Source: Nemertoderma westbladi (lineage: Eukaryota; Xenacoelomorpha; Nemertodermatida; Nemertodermatidae). From it: a stretch of DNA of 22,905 nt. This document shows positions 1 through 8,745 of the stretch, piece after piece. The stretch spans positions 1 through 22,905 of the forward strand of contig JAUCBJ010005110.1 of the NCBI GenBank assembly GCA_032718475.1, written 5' to 3'. The notes under the pieces were generated by a model that made no database searches, had not been told where the DNA came from, and worked only from the letters and a program-made list of their open reading frames with translations. The translations under genes were made by a program, and so were the position numbers. Position 1 is the first letter of the stretch; each line of letters starts with the position of its first letter.

Positions 1-690
1 AGAATTTCCTAAACAAAACAAAAATCATTTTAGTACAATTTTACATTTCTATTAAATTTATTTACCTTAAGATATATGTACAGTGGAGCTGGTGGGACAC
101 AGTGGCATGGGTGGAAGGCGGGGTGTCAGAATGTTCTGGCGTGACGAAGGTGTAGTCATTGCTCTTATCTAAATTAACACGAATTTGACTTCCCGATGGG
201 ATTATTTTATTGCGGCACATAATTTATTTGTTTGTGCCACACAATGTAATTAATTTGACACAATGTATAAACCTTTTGACAAAGGATAATAAACAATTCA
301 TTGTTGTATATCAATTGTGGCACATCACATGTGGCACATAATAATTGTAAGTTAATGGCGTTGCGTAACAACCAAGTTTGATAGTTTTTATATTAATAAA
401 CCTTACAAACTGATTGGATTACAAAATATGTAAACGTAAGTAACATTCACTACGAATTATTAATTAATTGCATTATGCATATAAACCTGTTCGAATGGCT
501 TCCATCACTTGATCATAGACAACGCGTTGGTCCTCGTAGAGTTGGTGGCTCATCTGTACATGCATCGACTGCATCTCTTCTACACAAAAATCATGTTGCT
601 CCTATTAATAAAGAATGTTCAGTATTCAGTAAATGTAAGTTCCAACACAAATTAAAAACATAGGATGATGATGATCGGTTTGCACTAAGG
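1..690. other. AT-rich non-coding DNA with short GTGGCAC/GTGCCAC repeats
   Basis: No gene recognised. The strand-neutral words GTGGCACA and TGTGCCAC recur between about 210 and 340, next to direct copies of CACAATGTA. A minus-strand ATG at 220 opens a 52-codon ORF ending at 62. It starts MCRNKIIPSGSQIRVNLDKS and is more GC-rich than its surroundings. It matches no family I know and has an in-frame stop just upstream, so it is listed as a possibility only. Confidence 0.4.
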
Positions 691-697
691 TGCAGTG

Positions 698-1259
698 CCG
701 GTGGACCCAGCAACACAGTGCCCCCTACCGGTGGACCCAGCAAAACAGTGCCCCCTACCGGTGGACCCAGCAACACAGTGCCCCCTACCGGTGGACCCAG
801 CAACACAGTGCCCCCTACCGGTGGACCCAGCAACACAGTGCCCCCTACCGGTGGACCCAGCAACACAGTGCCCCCTACCGGTGGACCCAGCAAAACAGTG
901 CCCCCTACCGGTGGACCCAGCAACACAGTGCCCCCTACCGGTGGACCCAGCAACACAGTGCCCCCTACCGGTGGACCCAGCAAAACAGTGCCCCCTACCG
1001 GTGGACCCAGCAACACAGTGCCCCCTACCGGTGGACCCAGCAACACAGTGCCCCCTACCGGTGGACCCAGCAACACAGTGTCCCCTACCGGTGGACCCAG
1101 CAACACAGTGCCCCCTACCGGTGGACCCAGCAACACAGTGCCCCCTACCGGTGGACCCAGCAACACAGTGCCCCCTACCGGTGGACCCAGCAACACAGTG
1201 CCCCTACCGGTGGACCCAGCAACACAGCGCCCCCAACCGGCGGACCCAGCAACATAGCG
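698..1259. repeat. 30-bp minisatellite, about 19 copies
   Basis: The unit is CCCCCTACCGGTGGACCCAG followed by CAACACAGTG, repeated head to tail with no spacers. There is a partial first copy ending at 720, sixteen 30-bp copies from 721 to 1200, then a 29-bp and a 30-bp copy. Copies 2, 7 and 10 carry CAAAACAGTG in place of CAACACAGTG, and one copy starts with T (1081). The last two copies decay to AGCGC and CCAACCGGCGG. The period is a multiple of three and the unit has few stops, so long repetitive ORFs appear in several frames on both strands. They are a by-product of the repeat. Each unit contains one ACCGGT. Confidence 0.95.
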
Positions 1260-1260
1260 C

Positions 1261-1667
1261 CCTCAGATCTCACGTTATGCTAATAGCATAACTTATAGCT
1301 ATTGAATTGCAATGCTATATCATTGCTATACACTTTCGCAGTTCCTAATGCCTGCTCAAGTCCTGTGTCCTTGAGGGAGTGAGTTGCATTTGGGGGAAGT
1401 AATTGGCTGTCCGTAAACCACGTCTAATAACACCAGCGGCCTGTGTCACAAGCACAGCATAAGGTTGTGTACACGTTGAACCTGCCGGCTGAAACAGCGC
1501 GCAGCAAGCTTCAAGCGGCGCCTCCGCAGGGTGATGCTGGGTCTTGGAAATGAGATGTTGCCACAGTTGTATTATAATACCTCATGCTTATGTGTGATCA
1601 GCATCATATGCAACGTTGTGCACCCTTCGAAGCATCATAGAGTATGTACCATCTAAAGACCTGATCG
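1261..1667. other. Unassigned sequence with a perfect short hairpin
   Basis: Immediately after the minisatellite, 1274-1292 is GTTATGCT-AAT-AGCATAAC, a perfect 8-bp stem with a 3-nt loop. From about 1583 down to a TAG at 1347 the minus strand has a start-less ORF (containing LWQHLISKTQ and YAVLVTQAAG) that is GC-richer than its flanks. I do not recognise it and would not call it a gene. Confidence 0.3.
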
Positions 1668-1968
1668 CAGGGTTTTTTTGGCGTTAAATGTGGCGCCAGA
1701 GCCATAGCACATGGCCGTGTAGCCATTGGCAGGAAGCTCGATGGTGGCAGCAGCGCCATCGAATAAAATGTAAGTTAACACAATGTATATATACAATTAA
1801 ATTTTTGTTGGTTAGTTAGTTTTTATAATATTTTTGCTGAGCAGATAAACTACGTCGTAAGCCTAAACTGGTACTACCAGTTAACCAATACGTGGCTAAA
1901 TAGTACTACGGCGGTATTATAGAAAGTTTGGTCATTTGTACATGGCAAATTTCCAAAAAAAAACCCTG
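1668..1968. mobile_element. Small hAT-like non-autonomous inverted-repeat element (MITE)
   Basis: The left end is CAGGGTTTTTTTGG (1668-1681) and the right end is CCAAAAAAAAACCCTG (1953-1968). These are inverted copies apart from two extra A residues. The flanking octamers are CCTGATCG (1660-1667) and CCTGATGG (1969-1976), an 8-bp duplication with one mismatch. Eight-bp target duplications and ends starting CAGG/CAGNG are typical of the hAT superfamily. At 301 bp with no ORF it would be non-autonomous. The homopolymer in the repeat reduces its weight as evidence. Confidence 0.6.
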
Positions 1969-2210
1969 CCTGATGGTGCCTTCTTAACTCAACAGTTAGA
2001 GCCAAAGTATGGACTGCCATAGAACGGCACAAGCCCCATATATCACAGCTCTTCCACGCCCTGGATAGCTTGTGGATGGCAGACCAGGTTTTCCATTTGC
2101 GAATTCAGAGATCTTCACCAGAATCCCGAACCCTGATCAACATAGACCTAACAGATCTAACAAACATAGAATAATTTAACAAAGTTTTACATATTTAAAA
2201 TAATACCAAC
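1969..2210. other. Sequence left of Helitron exon 6, nothing recognised
   Basis: This is the first part of whatever follows the exon 6 donor on the minus strand. The minus strand can be read as an open stretch (containing WKTWSAIHKLSRAWKS) across about 2110-1970, but I recognise no domain and see no helicase motif. Confidence 0.3.
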
Positions 2211-2633
2211 CTGTACAATCTTTAGCACCAGTGAATTACTCTCCTCGTTCCTAATTTCATGAGCGCGGTGTCTTTCAGGTTGCGTGGGAGTGGGGAGACC
2301 AAAATCAGCCAGGGTCTTACGTACTCCCATCTGGAGTTTAGATTCAAGGTCAAGGAGGATAAAGATACGTAGTTCATAGTCGGTGGAAGAGGGGAACGAT
2401 CGGCGAAAATCGTGTGTCCATTCATGTTGATGTAACTCGAATAAATCAAGGGGATTCTTTAGATTTACATTCATTAGCAGAATAGCAAATGTCGTTCGTA
2501 TGGAATGGCAAAGTTGAGTAGAGTTTGCCTCAGTCAATACCATTTCCCACTCGCCGTCATCCTGCAGTAGCCCTAGTTTACAGCAAACTGCCTTAAAGGT
2601 TGGTTGAACCTCACCTTGAACTGTGAGCATGTC
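2211..2633 (-). CDS. Helitron Rep exon 6: region between the HUH nuclease and the expected helicase
   Basis: After acceptor TTTTAG at 2635-2634 this 141-codon exon encodes DMLTVQGEVQPTFKAVCCKL, then GLLQDDGEWEMVLTEA and an AILLMNVNLKNPLDLFE segment. It matches the block after Rep in Helitron proteins (PTFKEACxxLGLLxDDxEW followed by a helical stretch). It ends with LADFGLPTP and VLKIVQ at donor ACAG|GTTGG (2210-2209). The next expected block is the PIF1-like helicase, whose Walker A would include GPGGTGKT. I found neither that nor any minus-strand ORF of sufficient length and helicase character between 2208 and 1. Confidence 0.85.
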
Positions 2634-2745
2634 CTAAAATGTAATACTTAATTTTATTTAAAGCTCTTGAAAATTATTTATTTTGAAGTATAATTTTCAT
2701 ACGCAGCCCTTACAATACGTGTTTGGAACCTGTAATTACAATTAG

Positions 2746-2759
2746 CCCCCCCCCCCCCC
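2746..2759. repeat. 14-base poly-C tract in Helitron intron 5
   Basis: An uninterrupted run of C on the plus strand, so G on the Helitron sense strand, inside the 326-bp intron. Similar in kind to the longer run at 4187-4209. Confidence 0.9.
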
Positions 2760-2960
2760 TCACACTACCTTTCGAAAAATATGGCAAAAGATTCAAAGGC
2801 AAATATCCGCCATTTTATGAAAATAAGGTACAAGGTTTCGCGTCATATGGGAATTAGGAAGATTTTATATGGTACGTAATAATATATGTTTGTAATATAA
2901 TTTGTAAGTAATTTATATGGTAATATAATATGGTATGTAATTTGGAAAACTTGGACATAC

Positions 2961-4115
2961 CTGAAAACTGGTACGTCCTTTTGAGTGGTCGTTGTGGAGC
3001 AGAATTCTAAGGTAGAACTCGTCTCCGGCCAAAGGATGCACAGTATGAATCCTCCCCACAGTTCGTCCATGTTTACGTGGGTGCCACACTTTTGTTATTC
3101 TATTAAACGAATAGGTTTTTGGGAAGTCGATGTACCGTACGAGAGTACCTGGGTTGTTCGCATTGTATTTGAAGAACGCCGTCAGTTCAGTATCTTTTGA
3201 ACCACTATTGATCACTTGTTCGACGTTTTCTTCTTCAAATACAATAACTTGTTCGTTCTCCAAGTGCACACGCAATGCCTGTACTGGAGGCAGCTGTTTC
3301 GTTATTTCGAATCCCAGAGTTCGCCACGCTGCCTCAGGTGAGCCGATGTATCGGAGGTTCTGGTATTGCTGTATCTCGTCCACATCTGCAGCAGCTACCA
3401 TAAGTCGGTCGCCTCCTTTGTGAATGTATTTAAATAAATATTTCACTGTATGAGGCGACACACAGATCTCGACGTTTATGTGACACTCGAATTTTAGCAG
3501 TAGATATGGAGAATATGGCACTATCCATCTGCTATCGATAGTTCTTCCATTATGTTCCACACAACGACCCGGGCGGCGACGATACTCGGGATAATACGCA
3601 GTTTCCATCCAGTTGGTGTAGGCGCAATAAGGCTTCGGAAAACCTTTCTTGCACATGGCCGAAGAACGGTCTTGGCGACAAATGGGACTGCAGGAATGGG
3701 TCATGCAGTTTAAAACCAGATGAAGGAGACGCTCAGCCTGGTCTCGTTGAAGCCCTTCTGGGAAGTCGTTTGGATCAGGAGGAAGTTCCGCACAGATAAA
3801 TCCATCTACATCGTCGGCAGTATTGAAACGATCAGAAGCGGCTAAAATTGCCAGAATATGACCGTGAGGGAGACCCCGTTTCTGAAATTCCACACAGTGA
3901 GTTCTACCCACCATTTCACCACAGAACATGGATACCCAAAGTTCGTGCAGAAGACCATTTAGCTTCATCCGAAAGACACGAGAAACTATATCTGGGCGAT
4001 CGGCTGCCACTTGACCTGGTAGAAGTGACTCCTGGATCTCAGGCCAATTGGTATTACATGTCATTGTTATGAACAAGTCAGGCTTCTTGAACTCCCGACA
4101 TATCGCCATGGCATC
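2961..4115 (-). CDS. Helitron Rep exon 5: HUH endonuclease with two-tyrosine active site
   Basis: This is the largest exon, 385 codons, opening DAMAICREFKKPDLFITMTC, the usual continuation after GSPRYM..FQ. The metal-binding HUH motif is FQKRGLPHGHIL; the two histidines are exon residues 84 and 86 (first His codon at 3866-3864). A Cys-rich segment (CSPICRQDRSSAMCKKGFPK) leads to VKYLFKYIHKG. There, tyrosines at exon residues 226 and 230 (codons 3440-3438 and 3428-3426) show the four-residue spacing of the catalytic Tyr pair in Helitron Rep proteins. The exon ends RILLHNDHSKGRTSFQ at donor TTTCAG|GTATG. The ORF extends 17 codons upstream of the acceptor at 4117-4116, but those are intronic. 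All catalytic residues are present and no stop interrupts the exon. Confidence 0.93.
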
Positions 4116-4186
4116 CTGAAATAACAATACTTCTGTGGTAGATACACTGTGGCAGAGCCATAACACAAAGTTTCACGCAAGCTTGA

Positions 4187-4209
4187 CCCCCCCCCCCCCC
4201 CCCCCCCCC
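4187..4209. repeat. 23-base poly-C tract in Helitron intron 4
   Basis: An uninterrupted run of about 23 C on the plus strand, about 70 bp upstream (on the sense strand) of the exon 5 acceptor at 4117. On the transcript it would be a G run close to the branch-point region. The exact length may be affected by sequencing error. Confidence 0.9.
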
Positions 4210-4276
4210 TAATGTTTGACATACTTTATGAACAACCCACATTGATCATACCTACCACACGGATCTGCGCACTAGT

Positions 4277-4687
4277 GTTTAAACGGAATCAGCCTTTTCG
4301 GGATTTCCGGGATCGGAACCGGGAATATCACTTTCGGGATCCCTTTTATCGGGATCAGGATTGCAATTTTGGGTAAAATTCCTCAAAATTAATAGTATGT
4401 GGCGGGATTTGGATAACAGTCACTTTATCTTACACTTGAGAAATATTAGTAAGATAAAGTTATATGAAAATTATCTTACAATTGATTACTGGATGTTTTA
4501 CTAAATAAAAAGTATATAATAATCAACAAATTACCGTTCTGCTGGAAGTATTTATCAGATATTCAACAAATTTACCTAACTATATTTATTTCGGAATCCC
4601 GGACAAAAAGTTCGGGATCGGGATCGGGACCAGGATTGCATTTTTCGAGGGGATCCCGGTTTTTCGGGATAGGGATCCCGTTTAAAC
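4277..4687. mobile_element. GGGATC-rich inverted-repeat element inside Helitron intron 4
   Basis: Both ends carry GTTTAAACGG in inverted orientation (4277-4286, and 4678-4687 read as CCGTTTAAAC). Inside each end are clusters of CGGGATC/GATCCCG words (4300-4350 and 4593-4680), including inverted matches such as GGATCAGGATTGCA on the left and CCAGGATTGCA on the right. Copies of CTGCGCA at 4265-4271 and 4687-4693 may be a target duplication, but they do not sit symmetrically at the repeat ends. No ORF inside. It looks like a non-autonomous DNA transposon of unassigned superfamily. Confidence 0.5.
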
Positions 4688-5966
4688 TGCGCAGCTTAGT
4701 TTAAACTATAAAGTGATACTTTACGATTCACACAAATCTAAAGTAATAATAATATAATATACAGTTATTTTTAAAAGGCCCTTTTCTGCTAAGGTTCAAA
4801 GGCCCAACTGCGGGTAAATACACAGAAAATATCAGATAATAAAATTTTTTATTTGAAGCTTGAAGGCCCTATCGAATAAACATGTTTTCAATTGTCGTTT
4901 GAATGAGTCCAAATTTTAGGAAGTACTTAAACTGAGTGGAAGGCTGTTAAATACAACAAAGAAAATTCAGAATCCAGTACACAAAAATCAATGTGTTCGA
5001 TTATTCAAGTTTATTATTCATTTTCAAATCGACGTAGAATAAAGTAAAAAATATAATATTGGCTATGAGGTACTACATAAAATTAAAATAATTATGTAAA
5101 AAATTTTAGAAACTTGTGTTGATGTTTATGTTTTCTACATTTATGTAAAATTTTATATTGTTAATGATCTTCAGTGTGAATAATTTTTCGTATTTACATG
5201 AATTTTAATTCAGTTGCTTATGTCCAAAAGTAAAAATTATAAAAATATTAAAACAGCGTGAAATAAAGTAGCAGTATTCTTACGTATGATTTCTACGCTC
5301 ACTTTGAGGTAGGCCTGTGCAGAAAGTCAACCATTATGTTCTTTACCCGTACGGCGTACAACAGGCCATAAGACCACAATACAGAATGCGATAATTGTTC
5401 CAGCATCTGATACCGGTGTCATTGTTTTAGTATACCTACGATTTCTGTATTCTGCTGGGCTGTAGACTGTTACTGGCGTGGCAGTATGGACAGGACATAC
5501 CTGTATCTAGGTGCTACTTTATTTAATTACATCAATTTATGACGTTTACTTTATTACATTTTACACGTTCGTGGGGCCTTCGCGCAGCACGAGATACAGC
5601 TAGCAGTTAGCCGACTCTAAATTTCGATAAATTTGTAGAATTGCTAAACATTTGACAGAATACAAGTGTTAAAAACTGTCCGACATACAGGTAATAATAG
5701 CGGTCACCAAAATTTATAAAGTACCTTGAATGAAGTACCTATTTATGAAGTATTTGACAGAGATGTTGCTGAGATATTGCAGCTCAAAATGAGACGACGA
5801 CAGACAACTCATTAATGGTACAACCATGCTAAGGCTTCGCTCAGTTCGTGGCTCGCCCCACATAACATCAAACATATCCGAATAATATAAATTGACAGGT
5901 TTCAGGTTTGTTTTTATTCCAATATAAATGCGAAACTTTCTGATTTAATAAATTATAACCAAATAC
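4688..5966. other. Remainder of Helitron intron 4, AT-rich, with a weak inverted repeat
   Basis: No gene found. AAATAAAGTAGCA at 5261-5273 and its exact inverse TGCTACTTTATTT at 5512-5524 bracket a 264-bp stretch that could be a short inverted-repeat element. No convincing target duplication was found. Confidence 0.35.
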
Positions 5967-6195
5967 CTGAAAGTGGGAGTGCATGTATCGAGGGCTGCCG
6001 ACATGAGATGGTGGAAGGATAATGAGTTTACCCAGACGGAGGTTCTCGTTGCTGTCACTTGAGTGGATGGCGTCGTACAATCTTCCGTACTTGTCAGCCC
6101 GTAATTTTTTCTGATTGGTATAATAATAATATAATTCTTGATTCTCGATTTTGGCCAAGGCAAGACACAGATATTCCTGGAAAAGTCGAGCTCCC
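5967..6195 (-). CDS. Helitron Rep exon 4: start of Helitron_like_N domain
   Basis: The acceptor is a run of T followed by AG at 6197-6196. The 229-nt exon encodes GARLFQEYLCLALAKIENQ, then NQKKLRADKYGRLYDAI, then LIILPPSHVGSPRYMHSHFQ. These match the conserved start of the Helitron_like_N domain: LFQxYLVDxxAKIE, NQxxLRAxxYxxLxDA, and ILPxSFxGSPRYMxxxxQ. The exon ends exactly on a codon (CAG) at donor TTTCAG|GTATT (5966-5965). The next intron, 1851 bp, is the longest in the gene and contains repeats. Confidence 0.88.
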
Positions 6196-6439
6196 CTAAA
6201 AAAAATAATGTATAAATATTAAATATGTTAGGTCGTGGTGGTGGTAATACAAATAATAAAATAAAGAGACACAAAACAAGTTGCCTAATTTTATCTCAAT
6301 CCATTTACTACTATTAATATAAAAGATTTAAGCAGATAATATATTACATTTGCTGTAGTTTATTCGTAATATACAGTTTGTTTATGTGTATTAGCGCAAT
6401 GAAACAGTGTCGCTTTAGTACGGCACACTATAGACTTAC

Positions 6440-6683
6440 CAGTGTAGAGGGTTGAAAGTTATATGTCCTTGGTTGAATCGAATTTGTAAATGGTAGTGGT
6501 AGAATGCGCGACATGCAACCCCGCTATCCGGATGCCAGCCATCATTTCCAGTTGGAAAAAACAGAGTGAAATGTAATGGATCATATCCTCGATTGGTATC
6601 TGAGATACTTTCAGTGTGATTGCCTGGACCACGCAGTGTGATAACGAAATCGCGTTTCCTATGGCGACTGTCATCCATTACAA
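6440..6683 (-). CDS. Helitron Rep exon 3: RDFVITLRG to GWHPDSG block
   Basis: After acceptor TTATAG at 6685-6684 this 244-nt exon encodes VVMDDSRHRKRDFVITLRG, then YDPLHFTLFFPTGNDGWHPDSG. The order RDxVI, YDPLxxxLxFPxGxxGWH is a strong Helitron signature just before the Helitron_like_N domain. The donor CACTG|GTAAGT at 6439-6438 is a near-perfect consensus. The split codon TG|G makes the Trp of HWG at the junction with exon 4. That Trp is reproduced in frame only if the intron is removed. Confidence 0.87.
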
Positions 6684-6853
6684 CTATAACATGGGAATTT
6701 TTAATATAAAGTAAAAATAAATAAACGGGGAATAACCAAAGTATACTTATACAATGAACTATTTACTATGAAATAACTTCGTAGTATGTAAAAGTTAAAA
6801 GTAAAAAATATTAAATAGAACACAAATTGTTAGTTAATTTGGCGTACGGGTAC

Positions 6854-7246
6854 CTGAAACTTCTTTTAATCCTATTGGAGCATTGAAGCGTCTCTCATGT
6901 TCTCCTGCTGGTCGGCGACTTCCATCAATTATTAGGGACATGGTGTCTGGACTTTGCTCTTGCACAAGTTCGGCTGCAATCTTGAAATCCTGAACAAACC
7001 GGTTGCAGGATGCCAGAACATTTTGTAGATTGCTCAGGAGGTTCTGTAGGATCGGTTTCTCCCAATCAGCAACACCAGCAGGGAGAACCATGTTGGAGAA
7101 ACGTAACTCCGCCTCCTTGTCAGCGTGTTCTGGATCGAGCACATAGAGCTGAGCGAAACATAGTGGGGAGTCATCGCTCGGTCGAAGCGGGCCCATTCGC
7201 ACAGCCACCTTCCCTTGTATAATCACAGAAGGGGCGTAGTGTCCAC
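6854..7246 (-). CDS. Helitron Rep exon 2: GGHY / GPL region before the Helitron_like_N domain
   Basis: The acceptor is TTTTTTAATAG|GTGG. The two leading bases complete a glycine codon split across the junction, giving GGHYAPSVIIQGKVAVRMGPL. Helitron proteins have a similar glycine-start and GPL segment here, followed by FAQLYVLDPEHADKEAELRF and a Leu-rich helical stretch (ILQNLLSNLQNVLASCN). The exon ends GLKEVS with donor TTTCAG|GTACC at 6853-6852. It is 393 nt, a multiple of three, so it passes on the same phase it receives. A GTG lies near its start, but the real start is the ATG of exon 1. Confidence 0.85.
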
Positions 7247-8096
7247 CTATTAAAAAATATATACGCGTTGATTTCCATAATTAATTATTACGCATAAACT
7301 AAACGTAGTTTTAAAGGCATTGAATGAAAATATATTAAATAATTAAATGAATTAAATATATTAAATAATTAAATGAATTAAATATTTTAATGTTTCAGTA
7401 CATAAAATATATAATTAGAAAATTAATTCCTTTACACAGCACAAATTTTTATTGTTTAAAATTAACTTAATACGATTATAGAACTAATTACTACCGGTAG
7501 TACATATCGCATTAAAAATATTTCATAATTAAATACCAGTGGCTATTATTACAGCACAAGTGCCGGTACGATTTAAAATGAGTTTAAAAACACAAAATGT
7601 TTAAAATAACGTTTACCAACATGGCAACATGGGGTGAAAATGATTTAACATATGTCTAGAATACCGGTACCTGAATTGGTTTTGCACTGTGCTTATTTAT
7701 GCCTACTACCCCTCAACCCTGCACAATCAACACTTCAGAACAGTGGTTGTTTTTAACTGTACCGTTACCGTAATTATTTTTAAAAAAGCATGGCCTAACA
7801 GCCTAACTATCTGCATATAATTGTATATCATGTGTTTTTAACGCAGTTCATTAACTGCTTTTAATTAATATCTTATCCTCATTGAATAGAATATTATAAA
7901 TAATAAACATTGAATATAATAAAAATTCCGGTACCGGTATATACGTCAGGCAGTCCGGTCAGCCGGTGTAACGATTGAAATAAAAGAGTAATATTAGAAG
8001 AATGCTGAATGCTGTTTTATTTACCGGTAGGCCTTACAGCTTTATTATTTATGAATATTATTATTTTATATACAGCAAAACAAAACTTAGGCATAC

Positions 8097-8745
8097 CTCT
8101 TAACTGGGGCTGTTTAACTTGAACGGAAGCCATGGATAAAGCGTTGTTGATCTGGCGGCTTCTCTTCTTAAACACCCTTGAATAGTCGTCAGAACTTGTC
8201 CAAAGAGTGCGGAAGACTTCAGGTGTATCCTGAAATATATCAGGAAGGCACGATTTCCCGCTACTGCAGCACATCGCCGATCTTGAAATCTCGTCATGCC
8301 AACGAACCGCGTAACAATGTTGGCAGGTAGCATTTGGCCGTGTTGGTGCCCCTTGAGGTGTCGTTAAGGAGCCCAGATTAATGTAAAATACATGTAGAAA
8401 ATCGCCCCCCGTACCAAGAATGCGATCCGCATTTCTACCAATGTATTTGCTGCGGGGTTGTCGCCTACGAACGATAGCAAGATCTCGATTTAATGTTTGT
8501 CGATCATGACGTTGCTGAGCAGTTTCACTGCCACGCCTTATTGCAGTTGCAACCCTAACCGCTGTCTGGCGAGTTGCCCGTTCCGTGGCAGATTCCAAAG
8601 CTCGCACTGTTGCAGTTGCAACTCGATCCGATGTCCGGCGAATTTCCCGATCGACATGATTTTCTAATGCTCTCGTTATCGCAACCCTGGAAGCATCTCG
8701 GTTCTTCTTTCTATATGTCAGTCTGGCTCTCTTTTTCGGAGGCAT
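8097..8745 (-). CDS. Helitron Rep exon 1: basic N-terminus and Cys-rich block
   Basis: The first exon encodes 216 codons plus one base. It starts MPPKKRARLTYRKKNR, a lysine/arginine-rich opening typical of Helitron proteins. Residues 20-86 are three imperfect repeats of 21-23 residues beginning RVA (at R20, R41 and R64), rich in Arg, Ala and Glu and probably helical. A Cys block follows (C141, C144, C159, C160, within CQHCYAVRWHDE and CCSSGK), then LPDIF, PEVFRTLW and FKKRSRQINNALSMASV. These segments recur near the start of Helitron proteins. The ATG at 8745 is the first in frame. The donor is AGAG|GTATG, with GT at 8096-8095. Reading through the donor adds about 26 intron-encoded residues before a stop. 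The next exon restores a Gly-Gly-His-Tyr join, which supports splicing. Confidence 0.85.

Larger units (their letters stand above)
2211..8745 (-). mobile_element. Intron-containing Helitron, Rep half of the transposase (helicase half not in window)
   Basis: Six exons on the minus strand together encode a Helitron Rep protein. They are 8745-8097, 7246-6854, 6683-6440, 6195-5967, 4115-2961 and 2633-2211. Every junction is GT-AG. Reading phase is kept throughout (phases 1, 1, 2, 0, 0), giving 3093 nt or 1031 codons with no stop. The order of conserved blocks matches Helitron proteins: basic N-terminus, Cys-rich block, Helitron_like_N region, then HUH nuclease. Helitrons transpose by rolling-circle replication: Rep nicks DNA and a fused PIF1-type helicase unwinds it. 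No helicase exon is visible between 2210 and 1, so it lies beyond the left edge or is lost. The termini (5' TC, 3' hairpin plus CTRR) were not located. The introns are about 850, 170, 244, 1851 and 326 bp. Most animal Helitrons I know of have an uninterrupted ORF, so the intron number is unusual. Confidence 0.9.

Noticed and set aside
475-663. 62-codon plus-strand ORF
   Set aside because: No recognisable motif; it ends at the minisatellite edge and has no supporting context.
698-1259. CRISPR-like array of 30-bp repeats
   Set aside because: Copies abut with no spacers and the context is animal DNA; it is a minisatellite.
591-1291. Long ORFs of about 180-200 codons on both strands over the minisatellite
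   Set aside because: They exist because the 30-bp unit is a multiple of three and low in stop codons. Several frames on both strands are open equally, and none has a non-repeat domain.
3130-4072. Plus-strand ORFs opposite Helitron exon 5
   Set aside because: Antisense shadows of the strongly conserved Rep exon.
5571-5862. Inverted GTGGGGC words as another MITE
   Set aside because: Only seven bases pair exactly and no flanking duplication was found.
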